Shown piece after piece: positions 1-5,605 of a DNA stretch of 6,433 nt; position 1 is the first letter of the stretch; every line of letters begins with the position of its first letter. Under the pieces are notes generated by a model. It saw only the letters and a program-made list of their open reading frames with translations. It made no database searches and had not been told where the DNA came from. Made by a program: the position numbers and the translations under genes. Source of the DNA: Planctomycetia bacterium (GTDB lineage Bacteria; Planctomycetota; Planctomycetia; Pirellulales; UBA1268); contig RGVT01000160.1 in assembly GCA_010027105.1 (NCBI GenBank), forward strand, positions 1 to 6,433, written 5' to 3'.

Positions 1-45
1 CCCTCGCCGGACGTTCACTGCGCCCTCCGGGCTGCGCTCACTCCT

Positions 46-85
46 AGCGACTGGCGCTGCGCCATCCATGGCTTCGCTGGTCGCT
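46..85 (+). repeat. 40-base two-part hairpin (inverted repeat)
   Basis: The outer arms AGCGACTGGCG (46-56) and CGCTGGTCGCT (75-85) pair over 11 positions. Two of the pairs, T52 with G79 and G53 with T78, are G-U wobbles if the plus strand is transcribed; on the minus strand they would be A-C mismatches. After an asymmetric internal loop (57-60 and 73-74), an inner stem GCCA (61-64)/TGGC (69-72) closes on a four-base TCCA loop. The wobble asymmetry slightly favours a plus-strand RNA. The function is unknown. Confidence 0.55.
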
Positions 86-98
86 AAAGCCGGCGGCC

Positions 99-160
99 GG
101 GGTACTGGGTGGCCCTGCGCCTACCCCTCGTGGAGTCGCTCAGAACCTTCGCGGCTCCAC
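99..160. repeat. Two adjacent inverted repeats
   Basis: GGGGTA (99-104) pairs perfectly with TACCCC (122-127) across 17 bases, which contain a further GGG/CCC (107-109, 113-115). Three bases further on, GTGGAG (130-135) pairs perfectly with CTCCAC (155-160) across 19 bases. Both follow the longer 46-85 hairpin at close spacing, so they probably belong to the same structured element. Confidence 0.4.
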
Positions 161-215
161 ATCCGGGTGGCCTCGGCCGCCCACTCGAACGCGGCGCTCT
201 TCCGATCAGAGGGTG

Positions 216-1139
216 TCAGTGCGCGCGGGGGTGGGCTTTGTCGAAGGCGTCGCGCAGGCGGGTCGTCGTGACGTGCGTGTAGATCTGCGTCGTCACCAGG
301 CTCTTGTGGCCGAGAAGTTCCTGGACGCTGCGGATGTCGGCGCCGGCGTCGAGGAGGTGGGTGGCGAAGCTGTGGCGCAGGGTGTGGGGGCTCGCCCGAC
401 CGCCGAGGCCCGCGGCGGCGAGGTGCTTGTCGAGGAGCCGGGCGACGCCCCGCACGGAGAGCCGGCCGCCGAGGCGGTTGGTGAACAGCGGCTGGCCGTG
501 CCCCGCCCGTGTCCGGGAGGGCTTCGCGCGGGCGGCGAGCCAGAGCCGCAGCGCCGACCGGGCGGGCGAGCCCACGATGCCGAGCCGTTCGCGGCGGCCC
601 TTGCCGCGGACGCGGATCGTCCCGTTGGCGAGGTCGAGGTCGCCGTCGTCGAGGGTCACCAGTTCGCGGACCCGCACCCCCGAGGAGTACATGAGCTCCA
701 GGATCGCCCGATCGCGGAGGCCGCCCGGGTCCACCGGGCTCGGCGTCGCGAGCAGGCGGGTGATCTCCTCGGCGGTGAGGAACCCGGGGAGCTTCCGCGG
801 CCGCCGCGGGCCGCGGAGTGGCTTGGCGGGGTTGGCCCGCACCCAGCCCTCCCGCTGGCCGAACGCATAGAAGCTGCGGATACTCGCCAGCTTGCGGGCC
901 ACCGTCGAGGGGGCGTAGGCCGCGGCGCCGAGGCCGCCCTGGAACCGGCGCAGGACCGTGCTCGACGCCTCTCCGGGGCTGCGGCAGCCGGCGGAGCGGA
1001 GAAATTCCTCGAGTTGGAGGAGGTCCTCGCGGTAGCTCTTGAGCGTCAGCTGCGAGGCGCCGCGTTCGGCGGCCATGAACCGCAGGAAGCGTTCGATCGC
1101 CGCCGCAAACGTGCCGGGAGCGGGCGGGCGGGCGGCCAT
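216..1139 (-). CDS. xerC: Tyrosine recombinase, XerC/XerD type
   Basis: This is a 307-residue site-specific recombinase, the usual Xer length. Xer enzymes resolve chromosome dimers at dif by forming a 3'-phosphotyrosine intermediate. The N-terminal core-binding (SAM-like) domain covers about residues 10-95 and includes LTLKSYREDLLQLEEFL. The catalytic domain follows from about 115. The full catalytic set is visible: R156 (SSGVRVREL), K180 (RGKGRRER), H252 and R255 (HTLRHSFATH), H278 (ELLGHKSL) and nucleophile Y287 (TTQIYTHV). The VQELLGH wording is closer to XerC than XerD, but the subtype is uncertain. A GTG at 1148 would add three residues. I prefer the ATG at 1139 because AGGGG at 1155-1151 lies 11 bases before it and only 2 before the GTG. 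It is the last gene of a leftward set, 45 bases after the small protein. One oddity is GVRVREL, where most Xer proteins have a serine before EL. It lacks the extra insertion of integron integrases as far as I can judge. Confidence 0.93.
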   Translation of the reverse strand: MAARPPAPGTFAAAIERFLRFMAAERGASQLTLKSYREDLLQLEEFLRSAGCRSPGEASSTVLRRFQGGLGAAAYAPSTVARKLASIRSFYAFGQREGWVRANPAKPLRGPRRPRKLPGFLTAEEITRLLATPSPVDPGGLRDRAILELMYSSGVRVRELVTLDDGDLDLANGTIRVRGKGRRERLGIVGSPARSALRLWLAARAKPSRTRAGHGQPLFTNRLGGRLSVRGVARLLDKHLAAAGLGGRASPHTLRHSFATHLLDAGADIRSVQELLGHKSLVTTQIYTHVTTTRLRDAFDKAHPRAH

Positions 1140-1184
1140 GGTGCTCACGTCCCCTGGCGGCGTTCCCTGCTCGGGTCCCGCGGC

Positions 1185-1418
1185 TCAGGCGGTGCGGTCG
1201 GCCGGAGGAACGCTGCGCAGGCGGTTGGCCTGCGGGGCGTGCTGCCGCACCTTCTGCCCGAGCACCGCCGCGTCGTACCAGGAAAAACTCAGGTCGGGGT
1301 TGGCTGCGTACCGCCCCAGCGTCTTGAGGGCCTCGGCCCGGCTGTCGTCGTCGTACAGGAAGACGTAGCGCTCGCCACCTTTGACGAGGGCGATGACGTT
1401 GATGTCGCGGGCTGGCAT
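1185..1418 (-). CDS. Small conserved protein of unknown function, 77 residues
   Basis: The protein starts MPARDINVIALVKGGERYVF and ends in a basic tail (RSVPPADRTA). It has no signal peptide, membrane segment, cysteine pair or recognised catalytic motif. The first 25 residues look like two beta strands (INVIALVK, ERYVFLYD) followed by an acidic turn (DDDSR). A helix (AEALKTLGRYAAN) and a second helix (SFSWYDAAVLGQKVRQ) follow, suggesting a compact alpha/beta fold. I recall near-identical small hypothetical proteins in planctomycetes, which supports it being real; that is memory, not a search. The ATG at 1418 has only a weak purine stretch (GAAGAG) upstream. The gene lies between the BshB1-like deacetylase (179 bases upstream) and the recombinase (45 bases downstream), so co-transcription with the recombinase is likely. 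No function can be assigned. Confidence 0.8.
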   Translation of the reverse strand: MPARDINVIALVKGGERYVFLYDDDSRAEALKTLGRYAANPDLSFSWYDAAVLGQKVRQHAPQANRLRSVPPADRTA

Positions 1419-1512
1419 CGAGGGGCTCTTCGGGGACGAGGGAGGGCGCGGTTTCCACGACCTGCCCCAGGGTGGTATCGGCCGTCGGCCGCGTGGCCGT
1501 GCACCCTTCCCA

Positions 1513-1567
1513 CGATCGCCCCCCGAGTCTCCGCGATCGGGCCAGCCGTCCGGGAACGCGGACGGCT
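1513..1567 (-). terminator. Tandem hairpins after the deacetylase gene
   Basis: Two perfect inverted repeats sit 30-85 bases beyond the deacetylase stop. AGCCGTCC (1544-1551) pairs with GGACGGCT (1560-1567) over an 8-base loop. CGATCGC (1513-1519) pairs with GCGATCG (1533-1539) over 13 bases. Neither is followed by a T-run on the minus strand, so this is at best a non-canonical or factor-dependent terminator, or an RNA-processing or stability element between the deacetylase and the 77-residue protein. Confidence 0.35.
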
Positions 1568-1597
1568 CGACCCCGATATCCGGGCGAGTCGGGCGGT

Positions 1598-2281
1598 TCA
1601 GAAGAGGTCGGTGAAGCCCCGCAGCGCGATCGGCTCGCGGGCCGTGAACGGCTCGCCGTGCGTCGTGCCGATCAGCCCGCCCCACCAGCTTGCCGAGGCT
1701 GCCACGCGCTCGAGCACCGTGGGCCGGGGGGCGGTCTGGGGGAACTGGCTGGCGTAGCAGGCGAGGCTCCGCGCCTTGATCTCCCACGTCGACGAAATGT
1801 CGACGACGAACGCCGGGCGGAGGATCCCCTTCAGGTGGACGCAGGCGTAGTGGTAGATCCGCTCGGGATGCCACGGCTCGCCAGGCAGGTCGCACTTGGT
1901 GAGTTTGGCCCAGAAGCGTGCGGCTTCGACGAGCCGCGTGGCCGCGGTGTGGTCGGGATGGGCATCGACCCAGTGGGGGGCGAAGAGCCAGCGGGGCCGC
2001 GTGCGGCGGATCACCCCGGCGAGCAGCCCGCGAGCCGCGAGCGTGGCCTGGAGCCGGCGGTTGGGCAGGCCCAGGTTTTCGCGCCACGGGATGCCGAGCG
2101 CCGCCGTGGCCGCGGCGGTCTCGCGGGCGCGGATCTCGGGGGATCCCAGCGGCGTCGGCTCGCCGTCGGTGAGGTCGAGGATGCCGACCCTGAGACCCCT
2201 GGCGAGCATGAGCGCGATCGTGCCTCCCATGCCGAGTTCGGCGTCGTCGGGATGAGGGGCGACCACGAGGGCGTCGAGCAT
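1598..2281 (-). CDS. bshB1: PIG-L/LmbE zinc deacetylase, BshB1-like
   Basis: This 227-residue cytoplasmic zinc hydrolase belongs to the PIG-L/LmbE family. The closest pattern I recognise is BshB1, which removes acetyl from GlcNAc-malate in bacillithiol synthesis. The N-terminal metal motif APHPDDAELGMGG supplies H10 and D13; the third zinc ligand is H111 in HWVDAHPDHTAA. BshB1-like stretches follow in order: DLTDGEPTPLGSPEIRARE (about 37-55), RENLGLPNR (68-76), WHPERIYHY (137-145), AFVVDISSTWEIKARSL (157-173), CYASQF (175-180) and GTTHGEPFTAREP (205-217). Length fits the family. I chose the ATG at 2281 because GAGGAGAGG (2299-2291) precedes it by 9 bases and the protein then begins directly with the conserved strand MLDALVVAPHPDD; an upstream ATG at 2332 would run through the divergent promoter. 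It is transcribed away from the carboxypeptidase. No other bacillithiol gene is in the window, so the substrate could be another N-acetyl sugar. Confidence 0.9.
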   Translation of the reverse strand: MLDALVVAPHPDDAELGMGGTIALMLARGLRVGILDLTDGEPTPLGSPEIRARETAAATAALGIPWRENLGLPNRRLQATLAARGLLAGVIRRTRPRWLFAPHWVDAHPDHTAATRLVEAARFWAKLTKCDLPGEPWHPERIYHYACVHLKGILRPAFVVDISSTWEIKARSLACYASQFPQTAPRPTVLERVAASASWWGGLIGTTHGEPFTAREPIALRGFTDLF

Positions 2282-2287
2282 GGACGA

Positions 2288-2316
2288 TTGCCTCTCCTCG
2301 GCCTCGCCAGCATACT
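2288..2316 (+). promoter_or_regulatory. Candidate sigma-70-type promoter giving a leaderless mRNA
   Basis: TTGCCT (2288-2293) matches the -35 consensus at four of six positions. CATACT (2311-2316) matches the -10 consensus at four of six. The spacer is exactly 17 bases. Transcription would begin near 2323-2325, at or 1-2 bases before the carboxypeptidase ATG at 2325, and no Shine-Dalgarno sequence precedes that ATG. On the opposite strand, TATGCT (2314-2309) could be the -10 of the deacetylase, so the two -10 elements would overlap in the 43-base divergent region. Confidence 0.4.
2291..2299 (-). promoter_or_regulatory. Strong ribosome binding site of the deacetylase
   Basis: Read on the minus strand this is GAGGAGAGG, ending nine bases before the ATG at 2281. 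It decides the start: the alternative upstream ATG at 2332 has no comparable site. Confidence 0.7.
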
Positions 2317-2324
2317 CTGCCGGC

Positions 2325-3860
2325 ATGTCCACCTCGACAGCCGCGGCAGTGACCGCCGAGGAACTCTTCGACCAGGCCTGCGGCCAGGCGCGGCGGGCTG
2401 CGGTGCTGGCATCGGTCGAGGCGCTCTTGGGATGGGACGAGCAGACGCTCCTGCCGCCGCGGGCCGGCGGCTACCGGGCCGAACAGGCCGCCGCCGTCGC
2501 AGCGCTCGTCCACGGCATCCGCACCGATCCGGCCCACGGCGACCGGCTGGCGCGGCTCGCAGCCGGGCCGCTCGCCCGCTCCGGTCCGGCGGAGGTCGCC
2601 GGCACGATCCGGCTGCTGAACCGGGATTTCCAGAAGCAGTCCCGTCTGCCGGCCAGGCTGGTCGAGGAACTCGCGCGCACGTGCGTCGAGGCCCAGCAGG
2701 CCTGGCGCGAGGCGCGGGCGGAGTCGGCGTGGGAGAAACTCAGGCCCTGGCTCGAGCGGGTCTTCGCCCTCAAGCGGGAGCAGGCGGCCTGCCAGCTCCC
2801 CGACCGCGATCCCTACGACGCGCTCATGGACGACTACGAGCCGGGGGCCTCGTGGCCGGCCGTCGCCGCTCGGTTCGACGCGCTGCGTGGGCAGCTCGTC
2901 GACCTGGTGCGGGCCTGCGTCGGGTCTCCGCGCCGTCCCGACGACACCCTCCTCCGCGGGAGCTTTCCCGAGGCGGCGCAGCAGCGGTTCGTGCGCGAGG
3001 TGGCCGCCCGCATCGGCTTCGATTTTTCGCGCGGCAGGCTCGACACGACGGCCCATCCCTTCTGCGCCACCATGGGGCCGCACGACTGCCGGATCACCAC
3101 GCGCTGGGACGAGCGATTCCTGCCCACGGCCCTGTTCGGCGTGCTCCACGAGGCAGGGCACGGACTGTACGAGCAGGGGCTGCCGACCGCCTGGCGCGGG
3201 CTGCCCCCCGGCGAGGCCGCGTCGCTGGGGGTTCACGAGTCGCAGTCGCGGCTCTGGGAAAACCTCGTGGGCCGGTCGGCCGCGTTCTGGGAGTGGTGCT
3301 TCCCGCTCGCTCGGGAGGCGTTTCCGGGTCCGCTCGCTGGCGCGACCACCCGCGGTGTGCAGCGGGCGGTGCTGGCCGTGCGGCCGTCGTTCATCCGGGT
3401 CGAGGCCGACGAGGTGACCTACAACCTGCACGTGATGCTACGGTTCGACCTCGAGCGGGCGCTCGTGCAGGGTTCGCTCGCCGTCGCCGACCTGCCGGAC
3501 GCGTGGAACGAGCGGTTCGAACGCGACTTCGGCATCCGCCCCCCCACGGCCGCCGACGGGGTGCTGCAGGACATCCACTGGAGCGCGGGGCTCGTCGGCT
3601 ACTTCCCGACGTACACGCTCGGCAACCTGTTCGCGGCGCAGTTGATGTACGCGGCCGAGGCGGCGCTGCCGCGGCTCGACCGCGACATGGCGGCCGGGAG
3701 ATTCGCCGGGCTCCTCGATTGGCTGCGGCGAAACGTCCACGCGCACGGCCGCCTCGTGGAGTCGGAGCGGCTCGTGGAACAGGCGTGTGGCGGCCCGGCG
3801 TCGGAACGCTGGCTCGTGTCCAGCCTGCAGCGCCGCTACGGCGAGGCCCACGGGCTCTGA
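2325..3860 (+). CDS. M32-family metallocarboxypeptidase
   Basis: This 511-residue cytosolic zinc peptidase has the full length of family M32 (Taq/Pfu carboxypeptidase type), which removes C-terminal residues from peptides with broad specificity. The zinc motif HEAGH is at 275-279 (VLHEAGHGLYEQGLP). The family's HESQSRLWEN box follows at 304-313, where E305 is the likely third ligand. Other M32 landmarks are LGWDEQTLLPP near 33-43, DPYDALMDDYEPG near 161-173, RVEADEVTYNLHVMLRFDLE at 358-377 and GVLQDIHWSAGLVGYFPTY near 410-428. No signal peptide or membrane segment is seen. The ATG at 2325 is chosen over an in-frame ATG at 2280 because the latter lies on the deacetylase start, and the family N-terminus aligns with TAEELFDQACGQAR just after 2325. 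No Shine-Dalgarno is visible, and a leaderless transcript is plausible. The gene appears intact, with all key residues present, and probably serves general peptide turnover. Confidence 0.95.
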   Translation: MSTSTAAAVTAEELFDQACGQARRAAVLASVEALLGWDEQTLLPPRAGGYRAEQAAAVAALVHGIRTDPAHGDRLARLAAGPLARSGPAEVAGTIRLLNRDFQKQSRLPARLVEELARTCVEAQQAWREARAESAWEKLRPWLERVFALKREQAACQLPDRDPYDALMDDYEPGASWPAVAARFDALRGQLVDLVRACVGSPRRPDDTLLRGSFPEAAQQRFVREVAARIGFDFSRGRLDTTAHPFCATMGPHDCRITTRWDERFLPTALFGVLHEAGHGLYEQGLPTAWRGLPPGEAASLGVHESQSRLWENLVGRSAAFWEWCFPLAREAFPGPLAGATTRGVQRAVLAVRPSFIRVEADEVTYNLHVMLRFDLERALVQGSLAVADLPDAWNERFERDFGIRPPTAADGVLQDIHWSAGLVGYFPTYTLGNLFAAQLMYAAEAALPRLDRDMAAGRFAGLLDWLRRNVHAHGRLVESERLVEQACGGPASERWLVSSLQRRYGEAHGL

Positions 3861-3878
3861 CGATCCCGCGAGGGCGAC

Positions 3879-3893
3879 GGGCCGGGCCCTTTT
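3879..3893 (+). terminator. Weak intrinsic-terminator candidate after the carboxypeptidase
   Basis: GGGC (3879-3882) and GCCC (3886-3889) form a short GC-only stem with a three-base loop, followed directly by TTTT (3890-3893), 19 bases after the stop codon. GGGCG (3872-3876) and CGCCC (3895-3899) could enclose it as an alternative stem. The stem and T-run are short, so termination would be partial. Confidence 0.3.
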
Positions 3894-3911
3894 CCGCCCG
3901 CCCCCGGCCGG

Positions 3912-3920
3912 TGGTAGAAT
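3912..3920 (+). promoter_or_regulatory. Extended -10 promoter for the membrane-protein gene
   Basis: TGG followed by TAGAAT (3915-3920) matches an extended -10 element (TGN plus five of six bases of TATAAT). The -35 region at 17-base spacing (TTCCGC, 3892-3897) is poor, as is common when an extended -10 is present. It is an A/T-containing island in very GC-rich DNA. The predicted start of transcription is near 3926-3928, giving a leader of about 40 bases. Confidence 0.5.
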
Positions 3921-3921
3921 C

Positions 3922-3950
3922 CGGATGGTTCACGGCAGAGTGAACATCCG
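3922..3950 (+). promoter_or_regulatory. Imperfect palindrome at the transcription start (operator or leader hairpin)
   Basis: CGGATGGTTCAC (3922-3933) and GTGAACATCCG (3940-3950) pair over 11 positions with one bulged G (3927) and a six-base loop, GGCAGA. The core GTTCAC-N6-GTGAAC is perfect. It begins one base after the -10 element and ends seven bases before the ribosome binding site. It could be a repressor operator covering the start point, or a stem-loop at the very 5' end of the mRNA that affects stability or translation. The sequence alone does not separate these. Confidence 0.5.
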
Positions 3951-3967
3951 CCCGGGCGAGGAGTGGC

Positions 3968-5605
3968 ATGGTCGACGACAAAGACGATTCGGCACCCGAT
4001 CCGTGGGCCGGCATCGACGACCCGCAGGGTGAGCCTGCGGCGGACGGTTTCACGTTTTCGTTCGATGCCTCCGGCGACGTCGACGACGGTCCGGCGGTCG
4101 GACCGTTCGCCTCGGGTGTCACCGGCGGCGATTCGGACGTCGACGTGTCGGCGTGGCTCGACGAGCCCGACGCGCTGCCTGGAGGCGATATCGCTCCGGA
4201 GGCCGCGGAGGATGCGCCCGCCCCCTTCCCTGAAGCACTCCCCGACTTCGGCGGCCTCGCCGCGGACGACGTGCACGAGGCAGCCGGCACGGCCGATCCC
4301 GCGGCGGGGTCGTCGCACGTGCAGGTGGGTACGGGATTCTCCGGGATCGTGTCGCCGAGCGAGATCGACCCGGCCGGCGACGACGTGGCCGAGGACTGGG
4401 ACGCCACGGACGCGCCCGACAACGCGCTCGACGATTTTTCGTCCGACGAACAGCCGTCTTTCGACGCGTCGGGTTTCGACGGTGCGAGCGAGTCGGGTGC
4501 CGTCCCGGCGAACCCGGATGCAGCCGGCGCCCTGCTCACGGTGGCCGGTGCCGCCGCGGCCGTGGCAGCGCCCGCGGCGTCTGCCCGCGTGAAGCCTCCG
4601 CGGGGGAAGGGGGGCGGGCTCGGCCAGCTCGTGGGAATCGTCCTCGGCGGCCTGATGGCGATTCCCATCACGTATGCCATCCTCATCTGGGGGTTCCAGA
4701 AGGACCCCTTCAAACTGACGCGGATGCTGCCGGAGCAGGTGGCGTTCCTGCTCCCACAAAAGTTCCAGCCGGGCGGCGCCCGCTCCCCGTCGGGGCCCAC
4801 GGTCGCGGCGGCATCGCCGCTCGACAACCTGCCGGTTCCCGCCGGGGAAAGCCCCGCGGCGGAGACGGCGGCCGAGCCCGCGGAGGAGCCGGTCGTGGAG
4901 AACGACAAGCCGGCCGGCGAGCCGGTGGTCGCCCCCGTCGCGGAGGGCACCGAGGCCCCCGCGCCGATGCCCGTGAGCCCACCGCGGCCGGCGGACGATC
5001 TGTTCGCGGAGCCCGCGCCGCCGGCCCCCGCGCCGCCGCCACCGCCGGAGCCCGAGCCGCTCGACCTCGCGGCCCTCGAAGCGGCCGTGGCAGAGGCCGC
5101 CGCGGCGCTCGAGGCGGTCGCCGCCGCGGAGCCGGAGGCGCCCGAGCGACGCAGGCTGCTCGTCGCCTGGTACAAGAAACTGGCGGCGGCCGCCGAGCAG
5201 CTCGTGCTCGTCGAGAAGATCGCCACCGACTCCGGCCGGAACTTCGCGGAGGCCGCAACGCGCCTCGACGGCCTGTGCGCGACGATCAACGCCGAGGGCG
5301 AGCTGCGGGCGGAACTGACGCGCCTGGGCGGCATGTGGCTGTCGGCCAGGAAGCGGGCGGCCGACGGCACCGTGCTCCTGGCGACGTTCGACGGGACCAG
5401 GCAGGTGGGGCCCTACTGGTCGACGCGGATCACCGTCGAGGCCGCCGAGCCCCGGACGGTGTCGGTGATCTCGCGGGTCGAGCCCCGGGCCGAGCCGGGC
5501 GACCGTGTGCTCGTGCTGGGCGTGCTCTTCGACGGCGACGTCGTCTGGGCGAGCGAGTGCCGTCGGCTCGTGACCAAGCCGGCCCCGGTCGAGGATCTTT
5601 TTTGA
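3968..5605 (+). CDS. Single-pass membrane protein with acidic N-terminus, function unknown
   Basis: This 545-residue protein falls into four parts. Residues 1-200 are strongly acidic, low-complexity and probably disordered, rich in D, A, G and P. A basic stretch (RVKPPRGKGGG) precedes one clear membrane segment, about 221-243 (LVGIVLGGLMAIPITYAILI and on), followed by QKDPFKLTRMLPEQVAFLLP. Residues about 272-364 are a Pro/Ala/Glu linker with proline runs. A C-terminal domain starts near 365: an alanine-rich, possibly coiled-coil helix to about 400, more helix to about 465, then a beta-rich end (GTVLLATFDGTRQVGPYW, VSVISRVEP, GDRVLVLGVLFDGDVVW). I recall planctomycete hypotheticals with similar membrane segments, often with an N-terminal zinc ribbon; none is present here, and I see only two cysteines. 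The basic flank suggests an inside N-terminus and a periplasmic C-terminus. The ATG at 3968 has GAGGAG four bases upstream. The amidase start overlaps its stop. No function is assigned. Confidence 0.85.
   Translation: MVDDKDDSAPDPWAGIDDPQGEPAADGFTFSFDASGDVDDGPAVGPFASGVTGGDSDVDVSAWLDEPDALPGGDIAPEAAEDAPAPFPEALPDFGGLAADDVHEAAGTADPAAGSSHVQVGTGFSGIVSPSEIDPAGDDVAEDWDATDAPDNALDDFSSDEQPSFDASGFDGASESGAVPANPDAAGALLTVAGAAAAVAAPAASARVKPPRGKGGGLGQLVGIVLGGLMAIPITYAILIWGFQKDPFKLTRMLPEQVAFLLPQKFQPGGARSPSGPTVAAASPLDNLPVPAGESPAAETAAEPAEEPVVENDKPAGEPVVAPVAEGTEAPAPMPVSPPRPADDLFAEPAPPAPAPPPPPEPEPLDLAALEAAVAEAAAALEAVAAAEPEAPERRRLLVAWYKKLAAAAEQLVLVEKIATDSGRNFAEAATRLDGLCATINAEGELRAELTRLGGMWLSARKRAADGTVLLATFDGTRQVGPYWSTRITVEAAEPRTVSVISRVEPRAEPGDRVLVLGVLFDGDVVWASECRRLVTKPAPVEDLF
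4916..4990 (+). repeat. Left arm of a 75-base exact inverted repeat
   Basis: This stretch of the membrane-protein gene (encoding part of the Pro/Ala/Glu linker, around VVAPVAEGTEAPAPMPVSPP) is identical base for base to the reverse complement of 6359-6433. It is in frame and natural in its context here, so this is the original copy. Confidence 0.97.
5591..5595 (+). promoter_or_regulatory. Ribosome binding site deciding the TTG start of the amidase
   Basis: GAGGA, inside the last codons of the membrane-protein gene, lies six bases before TTG at 5602. No ATG is available near the N-terminus, and the first GTG in frame is 23 codons later, so this site supports the TTG. Confidence 0.6.

Larger units (their letters stand above)
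1..215. other. Non-coding region downstream of the recombinase, rich in stem-loops
   Basis: No reading frame here has a credible start, ribosome binding site and protein-like composition. The stretch is instead dense in inverted repeats. GCCC/GGGC lies at 22-25 and 29-32. A long two-part hairpin spans 46-85. GGGGTA/TACCCC lies at 99-104 and 122-127, with GGG/CCC nested at 107-109 and 113-115. GTGGAG/CTCCAC lies at 130-135 and 155-160. The words GCGC and AGCGAC/GTCGCT recur. Together they look like a folded intergenic repeat or structured RNA, or the 3' end of the leftward operon. None of the stems is followed by a T-run on either strand, so they are not classic intrinsic terminators. The region touches the window edge and may be incomplete. 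Confidence 0.5.

Noticed and set aside
121..209. A short minus-strand peptide reading FEWAAEATRMWSREG, just after the recombinase stop
   Set aside because: The wording looks protein-like, but it has no start with a ribosome binding site and overlaps the perfect inverted repeat at 130-160. It may be a coincidence or remnant.
1..215. Integron-type recombination site (attC) beside a tyrosine recombinase
   Set aside because: The hairpins lack the paired RYYYAAC/GTTRRRY boxes of attC, and the recombinase looks like Xer rather than an integron integrase.
213..1757. A 514-codon plus-strand frame over the recombinase and small gene
   Set aside because: It is antisense to a recombinase with all catalytic residues, and its product is a repetitive Arg/Gly/Ala translation without a domain. 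It is a GC-bias shadow.
1472..3943. An 823-codon plus-strand frame running from the deacetylase through the carboxypeptidase
   Set aside because: It is out of frame with the M32 peptidase, antisense to the deacetylase, and Arg/Gly/Pro-rich without any motif.
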